64,000 nt of DNA from MPNP01 sp965116235 (GTDB taxonomy: Bacteria; Pseudomonadota; Alphaproteobacteria; Rhodobacterales; Rhodobacteraceae): contig OZ220496.1 in the NCBI GenBank assembly GCA_965116235.1, positions 1,116,001 to 1,180,000 on the forward strand. The letters run 5' to 3'. The position numbers and the translations under genes are program-made. Positions 17,978-27,608 of this stretch are shown piece by piece. How positions within the stretch are numbered: the stretch's first letter is position 1; each line of letters begins with the position of its first letter. Below the pieces are notes generated by a model that saw only the letters and a program-made list of their open reading frames with translations, searched no databases and was not told the DNA's origin.

Positions 17978-20332
17978 ATGGTCCTGCTCCTGTTTCTATC
18001 TCTAGCCTTGGTTGGCTGTGGTGGAGGGGGCGGTGGAGGCGGTGGCGGGTCAAGCGGTCCTGAGGCGCCTCCGCCTGCAAATGGGGGCGGTGGCGGGTCG
18101 GGTGGTCCAGCCCCAGTAGGTTATCTTCCGTCTCCTTCATCTTGCCCCAGCGGCGAAATTCCGACTCACACGTCCCTTGGGCTTGGCTGCCTCACAAGGA
18201 ACGAATTTCGCCAGAATGCAGAGAGAATAGCAGCTCGCTACAGAGCCCACGCGAGTTTTCGCGAACGTTGGGGTTTCAAGGCCGTTAACGCTGATCAGGC
18301 CTACGCTCACATGAATCTTCTCAAGGGAATTAACGCCAAGGCCGGGCAAGGAATTACCATCGGATTTGTTGACAGCGGCATTGACAGACTTCATCCGGCT
18401 TTTCGGGGTAGAGAAGTGACGACCCGAATTACTGAGATCTTTTTTCCGAGAGCCTCCGACGAGACAGGCGCTACAGAGTATTCTCATGGAACCTTTGTCG
18501 CCAGCATTGCAGCCGGTTCAAATGGCGTGGCTTGGGGTGCCGATGTGGCTATGCTAGCCATTCCGTTGGGCCAGGCTGGAGAATACTTTGAACCCATTAG
18601 GATAACTCAGGGTAGAGACCAGTATCACTCGGCACTATTTGCCAGAGCCTTGCGGATGAATACCGATATCCTGAATGTCAGCGCGGGTTTTGGAATTATC
18701 AGCAATCACCCCTTAGCCACCTTACGCGCAAATTACAGACAAACCATTAAAGTCATGGAACAGAGAGGTGTACTGGACAGGGACAAGACGATTTTTGTCT
18801 GGGCTGCTGGCAATTATAATGGGTTGAAGTGCCGGACAAGCGATATCCCGAACGCAGACCTTTGCGTACCCGATCTCTCCACTCCAGGTGAAGGTCGGAT
18901 CAGGGCATTATCCCCGACGATCTGGGCTGGACTCGCTGCCAGAATCAGCGAACTGCAGGGCCATTCAATTGCCGTCGTCGCCACCGATAAAACAGGTGCA
19001 ATTGCGGATTTCTCCAATCGTTGTGGCATTGCTGCAGATTGGTGCATTGCGGCTCCGGGCAAAGAAATCAGAGGTGCCTATTTTGGCCCTGACCAAGGAC
19101 AGCCCAGTGTCCGAGGCTGGGGTACTGGCAAAGGGACATCACTTTCGGCCCCGATGGTCAGTGGCGGTTTGGCGATCATGAAGCAACTTTTTCGAGGTCA
19201 GTTGGGTAACACCGAACTGGTGACTCGCCTGTTTGCAACAGCGAAAAAGACGGGCATTTACGCTGATCGAACCATCTACGGCCAAGGTCTCATGGACTTG
19301 GGGGCCGCCACCAATCCTTGGGGTGTGCCGGCCTTCGTGAGCATGGGTCAGTCGGTTGCAAGTCCGAGTTCCAAGGTTGATACGTCTGGTACGGGGCTGC
19401 TTGTGGGTTCGGCGATGGGTGACGGTTTTGCTCTTGCTGTGTCAAGCCTTGAGGTGGCGGCTTTTGACGAACTGGGAGCACCCTTCTGGTACGAGGTCGA
19501 GAGTTTTGTTCACCCCCAGCACCAGAACACCAATTCTGTCCATCTGGACAGTCTTTTTGCCGGGACCGGTCGAACCCGTACGGACATTGGCGACTGGCAA
19601 CTCGGCATCCGTCCGGGCGGCAGCACACGAGACTTTGGTCATCTTGCACTGGCCACCGATGCCGACCGCTTCGATCTCACCATGTCCGACGGCTGGTCCA
19701 TGACCTACTTCAATCGCCCGCCACAAGCAAAGAGTTCGGAGTTGTCCGGTGCCACGATGGAATTGCGACCAGTCGAATTGCCAGCGGTTGCCTTGCAGGC
19801 CGGTTGGTTGACGGAACGAAATAGCCTGCTGGGCAGTTCAGCGTCCGGAGCCTTTGGACGACTGGCTGGACGAACCAGCTTTGTTTCAGTGGGAATAGAA
19901 AGTGCTGGCCCGCAAGGATGGTGGTTGACTGGCCAAGGTGAATGGGGCATGGTAAGACCGGACGCCTCTGATGGGCTGTTCCTTCGTCGGCTTTCCACGC
20001 TTCGAACCGAGGCCTATCGCGTGGCGGCCCATCGCAGCCTGTCCAATGCTGGAACTCTACGGCTGGCTTTGGAACAGCCCGTGCGTGTCGCCAAAGGAAC
20101 AGCTGACCTTGATCTGCCCAATGGCCGCTCAGTTGATGGTCGTGTAACTGGTGAGAGCATAAATGTCGGGGTGGCTCCAAAAGGTCGACAACTGGATCTC
20201 AGTGCCCGCATCGACTATTCCTTGGGTGGTGGGGAACTCGCCTTGGAAGGTATTTTAAGCCGACAGCCCAATCACCGAGCTGACGCACAAACGTCATGGA
20301 AGGTCATGATGGGGTGGAGAAAACAGTTTTGA
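17978..20332 (+). CDS. Subtilisin-like (S8) surface lipoprotein, probable autotransporter
   Basis: This protein of about 784 residues begins MVLLLFLSLALVGC, a lipoprotein signal with lipobox LVGC. A long glycine run and a Pro/Gly linker follow. The S8 catalytic triad is complete: Asp in IGFVDSGIDRLHPAF, His in YSHGTFVASIAAG, Ser in GKGTSLSAPMVSGGLAIM. The last 280 residues are strand-rich and end in MMGWRKQF, consistent with an outer-membrane barrel. Lipobox, glycine linker, subtilase and barrel is the layout of SphB1 and NalP, autotransporters that process other surface proteins. The frame is open upstream to 17756, but that part is not protein-like and spans the G9 run, so ATG 17978 is chosen. 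Confidence 0.85.
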   Translation: MVLLLFLSLALVGCGGGGGGGGGGSSGPEAPPPANGGGGGSGGPAPVGYLPSPSSCPSGEIPTHTSLGLGCLTRNEFRQNAERIAARYRAHASFRERWGFKAVNADQAYAHMNLLKGINAKAGQGITIGFVDSGIDRLHPAFRGREVTTRITEIFFPRASDETGATEYSHGTFVASIAAGSNGVAWGADVAMLAIPLGQAGEYFEPIRITQGRDQYHSALFARALRMNTDILNVSAGFGIISNHPLATLRANYRQTIKVMEQRGVLDRDKTIFVWAAGNYNGLKCRTSDIPNADLCVPDLSTPGEGRIRALSPTIWAGLAARISELQGHSIAVVATDKTGAIADFSNRCGIAADWCIAAPGKEIRGAYFGPDQGQPSVRGWGTGKGTSLSAPMVSGGLAIMKQLFRGQLGNTELVTRLFATAKKTGIYADRTIYGQGLMDLGAATNPWGVPAFVSMGQSVASPSSKVDTSGTGLLVGSAMGDGFALAVSSLEVAAFDELGAPFWYEVESFVHPQHQNTNSVHLDSLFAGTGRTRTDIGDWQLGIRPGGSTRDFGHLALATDADRFDLTMSDGWSMTYFNRPPQAKSSELSGATMELRPVELPAVALQAGWLTERNSLLGSSASGAFGRLAGRTSFVSVGIESAGPQGWWLTGQGEWGMVRPDASDGLFLRRLSTLRTEAYRVAAHRSLSNAGTLRLALEQPVRVAKGTADLDLPNGRSVDGRVTGESINVGVAPKGRQLDLSARIDYSLGGGELALEGILSRQPNHRADAQTSWKVMMGWRKQF

Positions 20333-20344
20333 TATCACAAGCGT

Positions 20345-20799
20345 ATGACGGGCAAAACGGCCCGATACCGCTTCTATAAATGGCAAAATGGGGAAGAGAA
20401 GGATCTGGCTAGTGGACTCAATAATCATGTTCTGCCTCGTTGTAATGGTGTGTCGCCACCATTAGACAATGGCTACGATCTTAATCACGGCGAGAAAGTT
20501 ACGGTCAAGTTTCTCACAGAGAGTGGCCATCTGCCGAAACCTTTGCTTCAATCGGCCGAGACACCGTAGAAAAACTTGCCGAGGATGCTGCAACGGCTTT
20601 GTCCAACCATAAGAGGTGGCGATCACATGACCGGCACTTGGACATTGCCAGGCTTGAAGACATTAAGATTGGAATTGACAACTATACAGAGAATGAGAAA
20701 CTGCGTCCTTTAATCAGAAGATACAACGATCTTCTGACGGAATACATCGATCGTCATGGCTGGACGTTCTTTCTGCATAGTCATCGGGTAAATGTCTAG
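20345..20799 (+). pseudogene. Hypothetical frame, apparently split by a frameshift
   Basis: Two frames join near 20520-20570. The first, from 20345, reads YRFYKWQNGEEKDLASGLNN. The second reads SIGRDTVEKLAEDAATALSN and then ARLEDIKIGIDNYTENEKLR and YIDRHGW to a stop at 20799. Both read like genuine protein, so this is probably one decayed gene, or an error. I do not recognise the family. It follows the S8 gene by 12 bp. Confidence 0.35.
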
Positions 20800-20816
20800 T
20801 TTAGGGAGGGAAAAAG

Positions 20817-21011
20817 ATGAACTTAGGAAAACAAATAAAAGATTTGCTGAACAGGCCCGAAAATCAGCTCAACAACAGGGAACGCCTGAAACATGCAGAA
20901 AGACTGTCTGAAAAGTTCAAGCACGTTGAACCGGAAACATATGTCATTCCCACGGAAAGATTCTATGGTTTGCCTGTACCTCAAGATCGAATTAAGCGTG
21001 ATACCAAATAG
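20817..21011 (+). CDS. Small hypothetical protein
   Basis: This 64-residue, highly charged protein is mostly helical (IKDLLNRPENQLNNRERLKH), with VPQDRIKRDTK at the end. A very strong ribosome site, GGGAGGG, lies seven bases before the ATG, which is the main reason to call it. It has no recognisable domain. It follows the split frame above by 17 bp and may have formed a small operon with it. An IS630 remnant starts directly after the stop. Confidence 0.45.
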   Translation: MNLGKQIKDLLNRPENQLNNRERLKHAERLSEKFKHVEPETYVIPTERFYGLPVPQDRIKRDTK

Positions 21012-21360
21012 TTAGTGCCTGTGCACCCCAACTGGCAACTGGCACGTCCAGGCATGTGGATTCGACATGACTGTGAGTACAAGCGGAATGGCGTGTCGAA
21101 CCTGTTTATGGTCTATGCTCCGGTCGAGAGCTGACGGCATGTCAGGGTGACCGATCACTGCAAGGTAACGGACCTTGCCCGCGTGTTGCAGGAGGTAGAC
21201 TCATGGCCAGACCGTCGCATCGTCGTGGTCATGAACAATCGGAATACCCATTGGCGGGCTTTCGCTACCCTTCCGAAGGAAACGGCCTGCCGCTCAGCGT
21301 CGCGATTGTCGGTCATCAAACCCGAAACACGAAAATCAGCTGAACATGGACGGAATTGAG
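21012..21360 (+). pseudogene. IS630-family transposase remnant
   Basis: Broken frames carry the IS630 C-terminal core: HDCEYKRNGVSNLFMVYAP, a stop, then VTDHCKVTDLARVLQEVDSW and RRIVVVMNNRNTH. In the two larger IS630 copies here, the last motif is VMDNRNTH, so the second catalytic Asp is Asn in this fragment. It is an older, diverged relative of the copies at 38366 and 53362. Confidence 0.7.
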
Positions 21361-21883
21361 TCAGGCGCGTTGAACCGGCAATGCCAGAACCGATGTATCC
21401 CGGATCAAAAGGCGCCGTTGGTCGAAGTGACGACCTGGACAGAGCGTCGCAATAGCAATCCGTTGCGAACGGATTGGTGTTTCACGACCCAGGATGCGCA
21501 GATTTGTCTGTGGTCGCCATATCTGATAGCGTAGCAAGGATGGATTGACAGTGTGATGTCGCGGCATATTCTGAATGCAGTTCAACCGTCAGCGCGCATT
21601 TTCCTCTTCCGCTAGTTGGGGCATCGGGGTACATGATCTCCGAACAGACACGGATTCATGTTGACTGGTAATTCACGCAGGCCAGTTTTGATGAGCTATC
21701 AACTCCACCGCGAACGGCAGGCGGTGCCGCGTAGCCGCAAATACGGAATTGAAGCGGTTCGTGTGGAAGTGATGAGTGCCCGCTCAAGACCGGTTTCTTG
21801 GGGCAAGTCTGGCACCCAGTCCTGACGGGCTGAAACGTCAATCATCAAATTGGGAAAAAGCAGGCTGCGGACCGATATGTACT
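21361..21883. other. Intergenic, nothing recognised
   Basis: This is about 520 bp between the IS630 remnant and the small membrane protein gene. Only short frames occur, on both strands, and none is protein-like. Confidence 0.4.
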
Positions 21884-22249
21884 TCAGCCAAATATCTGAT
21901 ACAGACCGGCGGCGATTTCGCTCTCCAAGGGAAAGGACAGCATGCCCATGACCGAATAGCCCAGAAGCCAGGGCATCAGGTAGAAACGAATCATGAAGAA
22001 GAACCAGGCCACAAAGAGCGGCACCACGGCGGGAATCAGGAATGAAGGGGTGATGGGCCTGAACATCCGTATGATGGGGTTGGTCAGTTTCACGAAGGCT
22101 TTCATGAAAAAGAACTTGCTGTCTTCGGGCAAAAAAAGGTTCATTCCGAAGCGACCGACCAAGGTCCACATGATCATGCCCAGAACGTAGTCGATGACCA
22201 GTACCCACAAGGGGAAAGCGGCGATCGTCGGTCCCATGGCAAACTCCAA
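21884..22249 (-). CDS. Small inner-membrane protein (YggT-like)
   Basis: This 121-residue protein has two to three hydrophobic helices (FPLWVLVIDYVLGMIMWTLV and FLIPAVVPLFVAWFFFMIRF). Between them is an amphipathic block TNPIIRMFRPITPSFLIPA that resembles the YggT-family pattern of an Asn-Pro-Ile and Arg-x-Ile-Pro element. YggT proteins are small membrane proteins of poorly known role in cell division or osmotic response. It lies 52 bp downstream of, and on the same strand as, the symporter genes, so it may be the last gene of that transcription unit. Family assignment is tentative. Confidence 0.65.
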   Translation of the reverse strand: MEFAMGPTIAAFPLWVLVIDYVLGMIMWTLVGRFGMNLFLPEDSKFFFMKAFVKLTNPIIRMFRPITPSFLIPAVVPLFVAWFFFMIRFYLMPWLLGYSVMGMLSFPLESEIAAGLYQIFG

Positions 22250-22301
22250 AAATAATGGGCAGGAATAACCTGCCCATTACATGAATTTTTTAGGCAATCA
22301 C

Positions 22302-24161
22302 CTAGTGTTCGCGGCCAAGAATGGCCCGACCGGTCGGGTCGCGAACCTCTTCGACCATGTCCTGGACATCCTTTGGCGGCGGTTCGGTAGCTAGACTGAC
22401 GACAACCATGGCAATCAGGCTGACTGGCATGCCGATGATGGCAAACCTCAGGTGATCAATGCCAAGCCATGGGTCTCCACCTGCGAAGCGAACATAATAA
22501 AGGTAAAGACTGCCGGCAAGAAAGCCAAGAATCATCCCGGCCAGCGCGCCCTGACGATTGGCCCGTTTCCACCAGACACCGAGGACAAGCGGGAAGAACA
22601 GACCGGAGGCCGCGAAGTCAAAGGCCCAAGCCACGGCACCTAGGATGCCGGTCAGCCTCAAGCTGGCCACCAAGGCGGCGAGGATGCCAATGCCGATGAG
22701 AAGAATGCGAGCAACGATCAGTCGCTTCCTGGTATCAGCCTTGGGATCAATGATCTTGTAGTACAGGTCATGGCTCAGAGCATTGGCAATGGCCAGAAGC
22801 AGTCCGTCAGCCGTCGACATGGCCGCAGCCATGCCACCCGCAGCGACCAGCCCGGAGATGACATAGGGCAGACCCGCTATCTCGGGTGTTGCCAGCACAA
22901 CGATATCCGGCCGCATGAAAAACTCGTTGATTTGCAGGATGCCGTCGGGTTCACCGTTGCATACGCCATCAACCAGAGCCACCGGACAGCTGTCAACGAT
23001 AGCCAGGAAGTTCACGTCTGCCCAGTTTTGAATCCATTCCAGACTGTTGACTTCCTCGATCGACTTGCCGATGATGCTCGTCGCGAGGTTGGGATCAAGA
23101 ACCTGCAGCTTGGTCAAGGTGGCCAAGGCCGGCGCCGTGAAGTACAGAAGGAAAATGAACAGCAGCGACCACGAGACTGACTTACGTGCGTCGACCACGG
23201 ATGGTGTCGTGAAATAACGCATCAGAATGTGGGGCAGCGATGCCGTTCCTGTCATCATGCAAAGGGCCAGCGTGACAAACTTCCAGCTTGCCATGGCCCC
23301 TCCCGGATCATTGTGCAGGGTAGTCAGAATTCGGACCCCACCAATCCCCGGACTTTCGGTCGCCGCCGTTCCAACAGCCAGTTGACCTTCAAGTTCGGCG
23401 ATGCGATTGACGGCATCACCATAGGAGAAGTGCGGAATGATTCCAAACCCTTGGACGTTTGACATCCAGATGACCGGGACCACGTAAGCGATAATCAGCA
23501 CGATATACTGTGCGACCTGTGTCCAGGTTACGGCTCGCATTCCGCCCAGCATGGAGCAGAGGAGAATTCCCAGAAGTCCAAACCAGACGCCAATCTCAAA
23601 GGGAATGTGAAGTGCGCGAGCGGCAATCGTGCCCGATGCATTGATCTGGGCTGTCACATAAGTGAAGGATGCCACAAACAGAATGATGACGGCAACGAAT
23701 CTTGGCAGGTTGCCACCGTAGCGTGTACCGATGAAGTCGGGCACGGTATAGCAGCCAAACTTCCTGAGGTACGGTGCCATCAGCGAATTGACCAGTACGT
23801 ATCCCCCGGTCCAGCCGACTACGAAGGCGAGATAGCCATGGCCGCCAAAGTAAATGCCTCCGGCCAGAGCGACGAACGACGCTCCCGACATCCAGTCGGC
23901 CGCAGTGGCCATGCCATTGAACACGGGGGGAACTTCTCGCCCCGCCACGTAGTAGGCATCCACCTGCATCGTCCGTGAAAGATACCCGATGGCTGCGTAG
24001 ATGAAAACGGTGAAGGCCACGAAAAGAATGCCGATGGTATCTGCTCCAACACCCACCTGCTCCAGAATGGCCATCAGGATGATGAAAGCAATGAAACCGC
24101 CCGTATACGTGCCGTATATCTTGGGCAGGTTTTGTATAAATTCTCTCGGTTTGTCAGCCAC
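22302..24161 (-). CDS. Sodium:solute symporter, VC_2705 / ActP-like large subunit
   Basis: This is a 619-residue SSS-family permease with about 13 membrane helices. It shows YYVAGREVPPVFNGMATAAD then WMSGASFVALAGGIYFGG, the SSS core with the sodium site. Further motifs are GNLPRFVAVIILFVASFTYV and GGMAAAMSTADGLLLAIANA. The length and the large soluble loop between helices (about 370-420) are typical of the VC_2705 subfamily, which is annotated as acetate or related monocarboxylate symporters. The DUF4212 small subunit gene precedes it by two bases on the same strand. The substrate is inferred from family only. Confidence 0.9.
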   Translation of the reverse strand: MADKPREFIQNLPKIYGTYTGGFIAFIILMAILEQVGVGADTIGILFVAFTVFIYAAIGYLSRTMQVDAYYVAGREVPPVFNGMATAADWMSGASFVALAGGIYFGGHGYLAFVVGWTGGYVLVNSLMAPYLRKFGCYTVPDFIGTRYGGNLPRFVAVIILFVASFTYVTAQINASGTIAARALHIPFEIGVWFGLLGILLCSMLGGMRAVTWTQVAQYIVLIIAYVVPVIWMSNVQGFGIIPHFSYGDAVNRIAELEGQLAVGTAATESPGIGGVRILTTLHNDPGGAMASWKFVTLALCMMTGTASLPHILMRYFTTPSVVDARKSVSWSLLFIFLLYFTAPALATLTKLQVLDPNLATSIIGKSIEEVNSLEWIQNWADVNFLAIVDSCPVALVDGVCNGEPDGILQINEFFMRPDIVVLATPEIAGLPYVISGLVAAGGMAAAMSTADGLLLAIANALSHDLYYKIIDPKADTRKRLIVARILLIGIGILAALVASLRLTGILGAVAWAFDFAASGLFFPLVLGVWWKRANRQGALAGMILGFLAGSLYLYYVRFAGGDPWLGIDHLRFAIIGMPVSLIAMVVVSLATEPPPKDVQDMVEEVRDPTGRAILGREH

Positions 24162-24163
24162 AG

Positions 24164-24445
24164 TTAGACCTCCTCTGTTAGACCAGCGTCTGCGTCAATC
24201 TTGTCTTGCATTAAATTCTGCACGAAGATGGTGACAACAAAAATGAAGAGTGACCCCTGTACGGCAAAGTAATAACCGAGGGGAAAACCAATAAAGGACA
24301 TCCCATTCAATGATCCAGCAAACCAGTGAACCAGCAGTGAGAAAATCGCCCAAACAACCAAGACCCAGACCGTCAAGGTCCGAGTCTTGATCCAGTGCCC
24401 CTCGCGAGCTTGTCGCTTAGAAGGGGAAATAGTGTCCTGGTTCAT
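24164..24445 (-). CDS. DUF4212 small subunit of the symporter
   Basis: This 93-residue protein has two membrane helices (TVWVLVVWAIFSLLVHWFAG and YYFAVQGSLFIFVVTIFVQN) with the conserved SFIGFPLGYYFAVQGS element between them. DUF4212 proteins are the invariable partner encoded just before VC_2705-type sodium symporters and are thought to help their assembly or function. The stop lies two bases before the symporter ATG. An AGGAGG-type site (GGAGGTTTG) lies upstream of the ATG at 24445. Confidence 0.92.
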   Translation of the reverse strand: MNQDTISPSKRQAREGHWIKTRTLTVWVLVVWAIFSLLVHWFAGSLNGMSFIGFPLGYYFAVQGSLFIFVVTIFVQNLMQDKIDADAGLTEEV

Positions 24446-24586
24446 TCAAACCTCCTTGAATATACTCAGACAACGAGCCAAATTGCATTCTCTTGGTTCA
24501 AGAGAATGACACAAAACTTTTACCAAAAATACATCAATGAGTGTCAACACATTCCCGAATTTCTGGTAAAATGGCTTCCTAATTAG

Positions 24587-25276
24587 ATGCCCCGAACCTT
24601 TTTTAAAGACCTTTTCGTTGATTTAGTTCGGATTTTGAAAGCCCGTCTGGACAACTCCGAACTGGGTGAACTCGGGCAACTCAACGAATTTCTTGACTCC
24701 CGTGCAGCTTATGTGGCTCAGACCTCTCTTTACGGATATCTCAAGACTCGCATGGGGCGTCAGTATGTCGAGATTTTTCAGGATGAACGATTTGCCTCAT
24801 CTCTCAATCGTGCCAAATGGCAACTTTACTTTGCCTGCCTGTCCGACCTGACCGTGTATGCTGTGGCCAAGATAGTCGTCAGCCGCAATCTAGGCGTGTT
24901 GAATCCTGCCGATTTGGCCAATGCCTGTTTTGCTCAATGTGTACGAATGTCAGACGACATAAAATGCCCCGCGATCGTACGGGTGGAAGCACTGAACGAG
25001 TTTAAAAAGCGCGCCGATGCCACCCTGTGGGCCAATGCGTCTGTCGGTGCGAGTGCATTTACTCTCAGTCCCGAAACCCTGGCCAGTTCTTCACCAGTCA
25101 CGGAAGAGTTTCAGGAACTGGACCGGGAGATTGTCTTGAACTCGGTTCGGTTCAGGTGGAACAACATTCGCGATGAATTCACGCAACGATTCAATGGCGA
25201 CAGGCTCTTCGCAGCCTGGCAACAAGGCCAAGGTTTCGAGTCAGCTGTTAATCAGGACACTGACCGAACGGACTGA
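24587..25276 (+). CDS. Hypothetical protein, helical
   Basis: This 229-residue soluble protein is rich in helices (LVDLVRILKARLDNSELGEL, FASSLNRAKWQLYFACLSDL, VRFRWNNIRDEFTQRFNGDR). Its codon use looks normal for the window. Homologues probably exist in other alphaproteobacteria, but I cannot name a domain. It is divergent from the symporter genes across 140 bp. The start ATG 24587 has no clear ribosome site. A function is not suggested. Confidence 0.7.
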   Translation: MPRTFFKDLFVDLVRILKARLDNSELGELGQLNEFLDSRAAYVAQTSLYGYLKTRMGRQYVEIFQDERFASSLNRAKWQLYFACLSDLTVYAVAKIVVSRNLGVLNPADLANACFAQCVRMSDDIKCPAIVRVEALNEFKKRADATLWANASVGASAFTLSPETLASSSPVTEEFQELDREIVLNSVRFRWNNIRDEFTQRFNGDRLFAAWQQGQGFESAVNQDTDRTD

Positions 25277-25819
25277 TCATAATTGTAAAGTGCATCAGGA
25301 ATATAACGAACAACAACCAGATGACCATTTCAGCACGGATTTTACAGCATCAAGGACTGTTTTCCCGAAGGCCGAATCGCCGCGACAATGCCTGACAACG
25401 CCTGTTTCAGCACAACGCCAACCGGAAGTTCCTGAATCGCATTGACCACTTCAGGGCAAGTTTGCAAGTTGCCGCATCGTTATCACACGGACCGGGTGCA
25501 GTTCTTCGTCATGTGGCGCCTCGAGGTTTGGTGAAGCGCGATTAGCGGGTGGCCAGTCCAAGTGCCTTTTTCGGCGTAGTCCGGTCGTCGCTTGATCCCC
25601 GCCTGGACAGCAATTTGAGGTGTCCGTGTCGTGATCGTTCTCGGCAATTTCTGTTGATTTCTGAATCCAATGTTGCAAGCCCTTTGCGTCCTCAGTTCCA
25701 TTTGCTTTTTGTAAACCTGTCAACACACGTAACCTCGGTGAAATCGCCGACTTCAGCCCCCTTGCCAATGATCTCGGAGCGATCATCATGCCAAGCAACA
25801 ACCAATGACAATGAGTTCA
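25277..25819. other. Intergenic, nothing recognised
   Basis: This is about 540 bp. A minus-strand frame of 116 codons (25451-25801) crosses it but has no domain-like features and no ribosome site. It is possibly old IS debris. No terminator hairpin was seen. Confidence 0.35.
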
Positions 25820-26356
25820 TCAACTGGAACTACTGGTAAATTCCAGATTAACCCTCTCAAACTCCAATCTCCGATCGGGAATGGGACGGGAAGTTATGAA
25901 AAAGGCGGTTATCGGACTAGTTTCACTTGAGGCATCGCTTTCACTAATTGGAGGCAAGTTACATAACTCTACCTCGGGGTCTGTCAGGAAAATTGCCGCG
26001 CCGGCGTTGCTCGTATTAATGACGGTGGTACCAAGTTCATAGCCCCACATCTCAGGGTGGACCTGGCCAGCTCGGCAGATGTCTGCCACCGCGCTGTAAT
26101 CATATCGATATTCGGGCCAGTGATCAAAAGCACGTTTTGGGTTGAAAATCATGCGGAGATTGCCTGCCACCTTATCAACAACGGTGAGTTCAACATTCTC
26201 TACGGCGACCCTGTCAACGTGATAGCCAATATTCTCCTGATTTAGCATCTCCTCAAGTTCATCGAAAGAATATCTCTGACCACCCTCGACCTGAGCGAAC
26301 AGACTAGTAGTGGCAATAATCAGAAGCGTAAGTGTTGCCAAGGTAGTTTTGCTCAT
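25820..26356 (-). CDS. Secreted protein of unknown function
   Basis: This 178-residue protein has a clear Sec signal (TTLATLTLLIIATTSLFAQV, cut after about residue 21). The mature part has YSFDELEEMLNQENIGYHVD and a segment with two cysteines (ADICRAG and VELCNLPP) that could form a disulfide in the periplasm. The family was not recognised. The neighbouring membrane protein gene ends 8 bp upstream on the same strand, so the two probably form an operon and may interact at the inner membrane. Confidence 0.65.
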   Translation of the reverse strand: MSKTTLATLTLLIIATTSLFAQVEGGQRYSFDELEEMLNQENIGYHVDRVAVENVELTVVDKVAGNLRMIFNPKRAFDHWPEYRYDYSAVADICRAGQVHPEMWGYELGTTVINTSNAGAAIFLTDPEVELCNLPPISESDASSETSPITAFFITSRPIPDRRLEFERVNLEFTSSSS

Positions 26357-26364
26357 TCGATAAC

Positions 26365-26742
26365 CTACACAAGCGGAGATTTCATTATGGTCCAGACGAA
26401 AGAAGGAAGAAGGAAACCCGACAGGTAAAGCCGAATTGGACCCGATTTGGTATTGCGATAACTGACGAGGCCGGCAAAATAGAGAGCTATACCAAGGAAA
26501 AATATTAAGAGTGAATAGCTTAACAGAGATTCATCAAATCCCAATGCTTTTAGGATTCCATCCTCAAACTCAAAAATAAACAAGCCGATCATGAATGTCA
26601 TGGAGCCCGTCCAAGCATACATTAAACGTGAAATCTCTCCCAGCTCATGATTTTCATTAAACCAAGCATCAGTAACTTTGTCGACAAATCTCCCGAAACC
26701 GGTGGGCTCGGCTTCTCTGCCGGAATCTTCTTGCGAACTCAT
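26365..26742 (-). CDS. Small membrane protein of unknown function
   Basis: This 125-residue protein has an acidic cytosolic N-terminus (MSSQEDSGREAEPTGFGRFV) and three hydrophobic segments (YAWTGSMTFMIGLFIFEF, LLSYSLLIFFLGIALYFAGL, and IRLYLSGFLLPSFVWTIM). No family was recognised. It is the first gene of a two-gene unit with the secreted protein. Its A+T content is higher than that of flanking core genes, which may indicate acquisition. Confidence 0.6.
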   Translation of the reverse strand: MSSQEDSGREAEPTGFGRFVDKVTDAWFNENHELGEISRLMYAWTGSMTFMIGLFIFEFEDGILKALGFDESLLSYSLLIFFLGIALYFAGLVSYRNTKSGPIRLYLSGFLLPSFVWTIMKSPLV

Positions 26743-27431
26743 AAGGTTAACACTGAATCAGGAATAAACAAAGACACAGGATTGTTGTGAGTTTTTGCAA
26801 GGATGTACGGCAATTTTTTATGGAACTATGAAATGCCTGTCAAGGGTTTTTAGTCTTCCATCCTCTTCATTGAAGTAATCAGGAAAGTTTCATGGATTGA
26901 TGCAACATGGAGAGAAGCACCTTCCGCCTGTCGAAGACTTTAAAGATTTGGAAATGTGCGGAAGAGCCTGATCGGCACTCGTTTATGAAAGTTTATAGAA
27001 AGCTGATTAAAGGGTGCCTTCAGATCATTTTGCTTTGGACCACGGGCCCCGGCTGCACCATTGTGGCAGTGTCGTCTGCTGCTGTTCAGGTGGCGTAGTG
27101 CAACCATGCAAGCGATTCGAGGTGCTGTCAATGATCCCGCTTAAAGAGCTCGTTATCGTTCGATCTGATGATCACTCCCAAGTGTTACGGAGCTACCATT
27201 GGAGCAAGTTGAAGCCGGTCCCAGCATAGTCGTTGTGTGACGACAGGTTCAAGAAAGATGAATAGACTCGAACGCAAAAGTTCCACAATTGGGGGTGGGG
27301 TCGAAAATATAGGGGGAGGGAATTGCTGATGCCTTGCAATATATTCCTCTATGATCCTCGGTGTTCCTCCGAAGCATCTGGAGGGTTCAAGAATAAAATT
27401 CAGTTCAGGATATCGCCCCTAGTGGTCAGTA
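26743..27431. other. Intergenic, nothing recognised
   Basis: This is about 690 bp, A+T-rich, between the membrane protein gene and a dispersed repeat. Only short chance frames are present. No RNA gene or terminator was recognised. Confidence 0.4.
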
Positions 27432-27608
27432 AAAAACAAAAGATTTTAATTCTGGTGATGCGTAATCGACTGTTTTCAGTCATTCCAGCATCTTTGCGGC
27501 TCGTGGACGGATCCCGACTACACCGAGGTCAAGCCGATCCGATCAGTCATATGGAACACAACGCATACCGATCTTACCAAGTTCTGAAGCGTTAGTAGCA
27601 AATGATTA
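27432..27608 (+). repeat. Dispersed 175-bp repeat, copy A
   Basis: This aligns without gaps to the reverse complement of 32644-32821. Shared pieces include TCAGTC-TTCC-GCATCTTTG, GAATCCCGAC-like and CATATGGAACACAACGCAT versus CATGGAGCACGACGCAT. The aligned frame also keeps LFSVIPASL and HMEHNAYR. The right end reaches the kinase stop at 27606. Confidence 0.6.
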
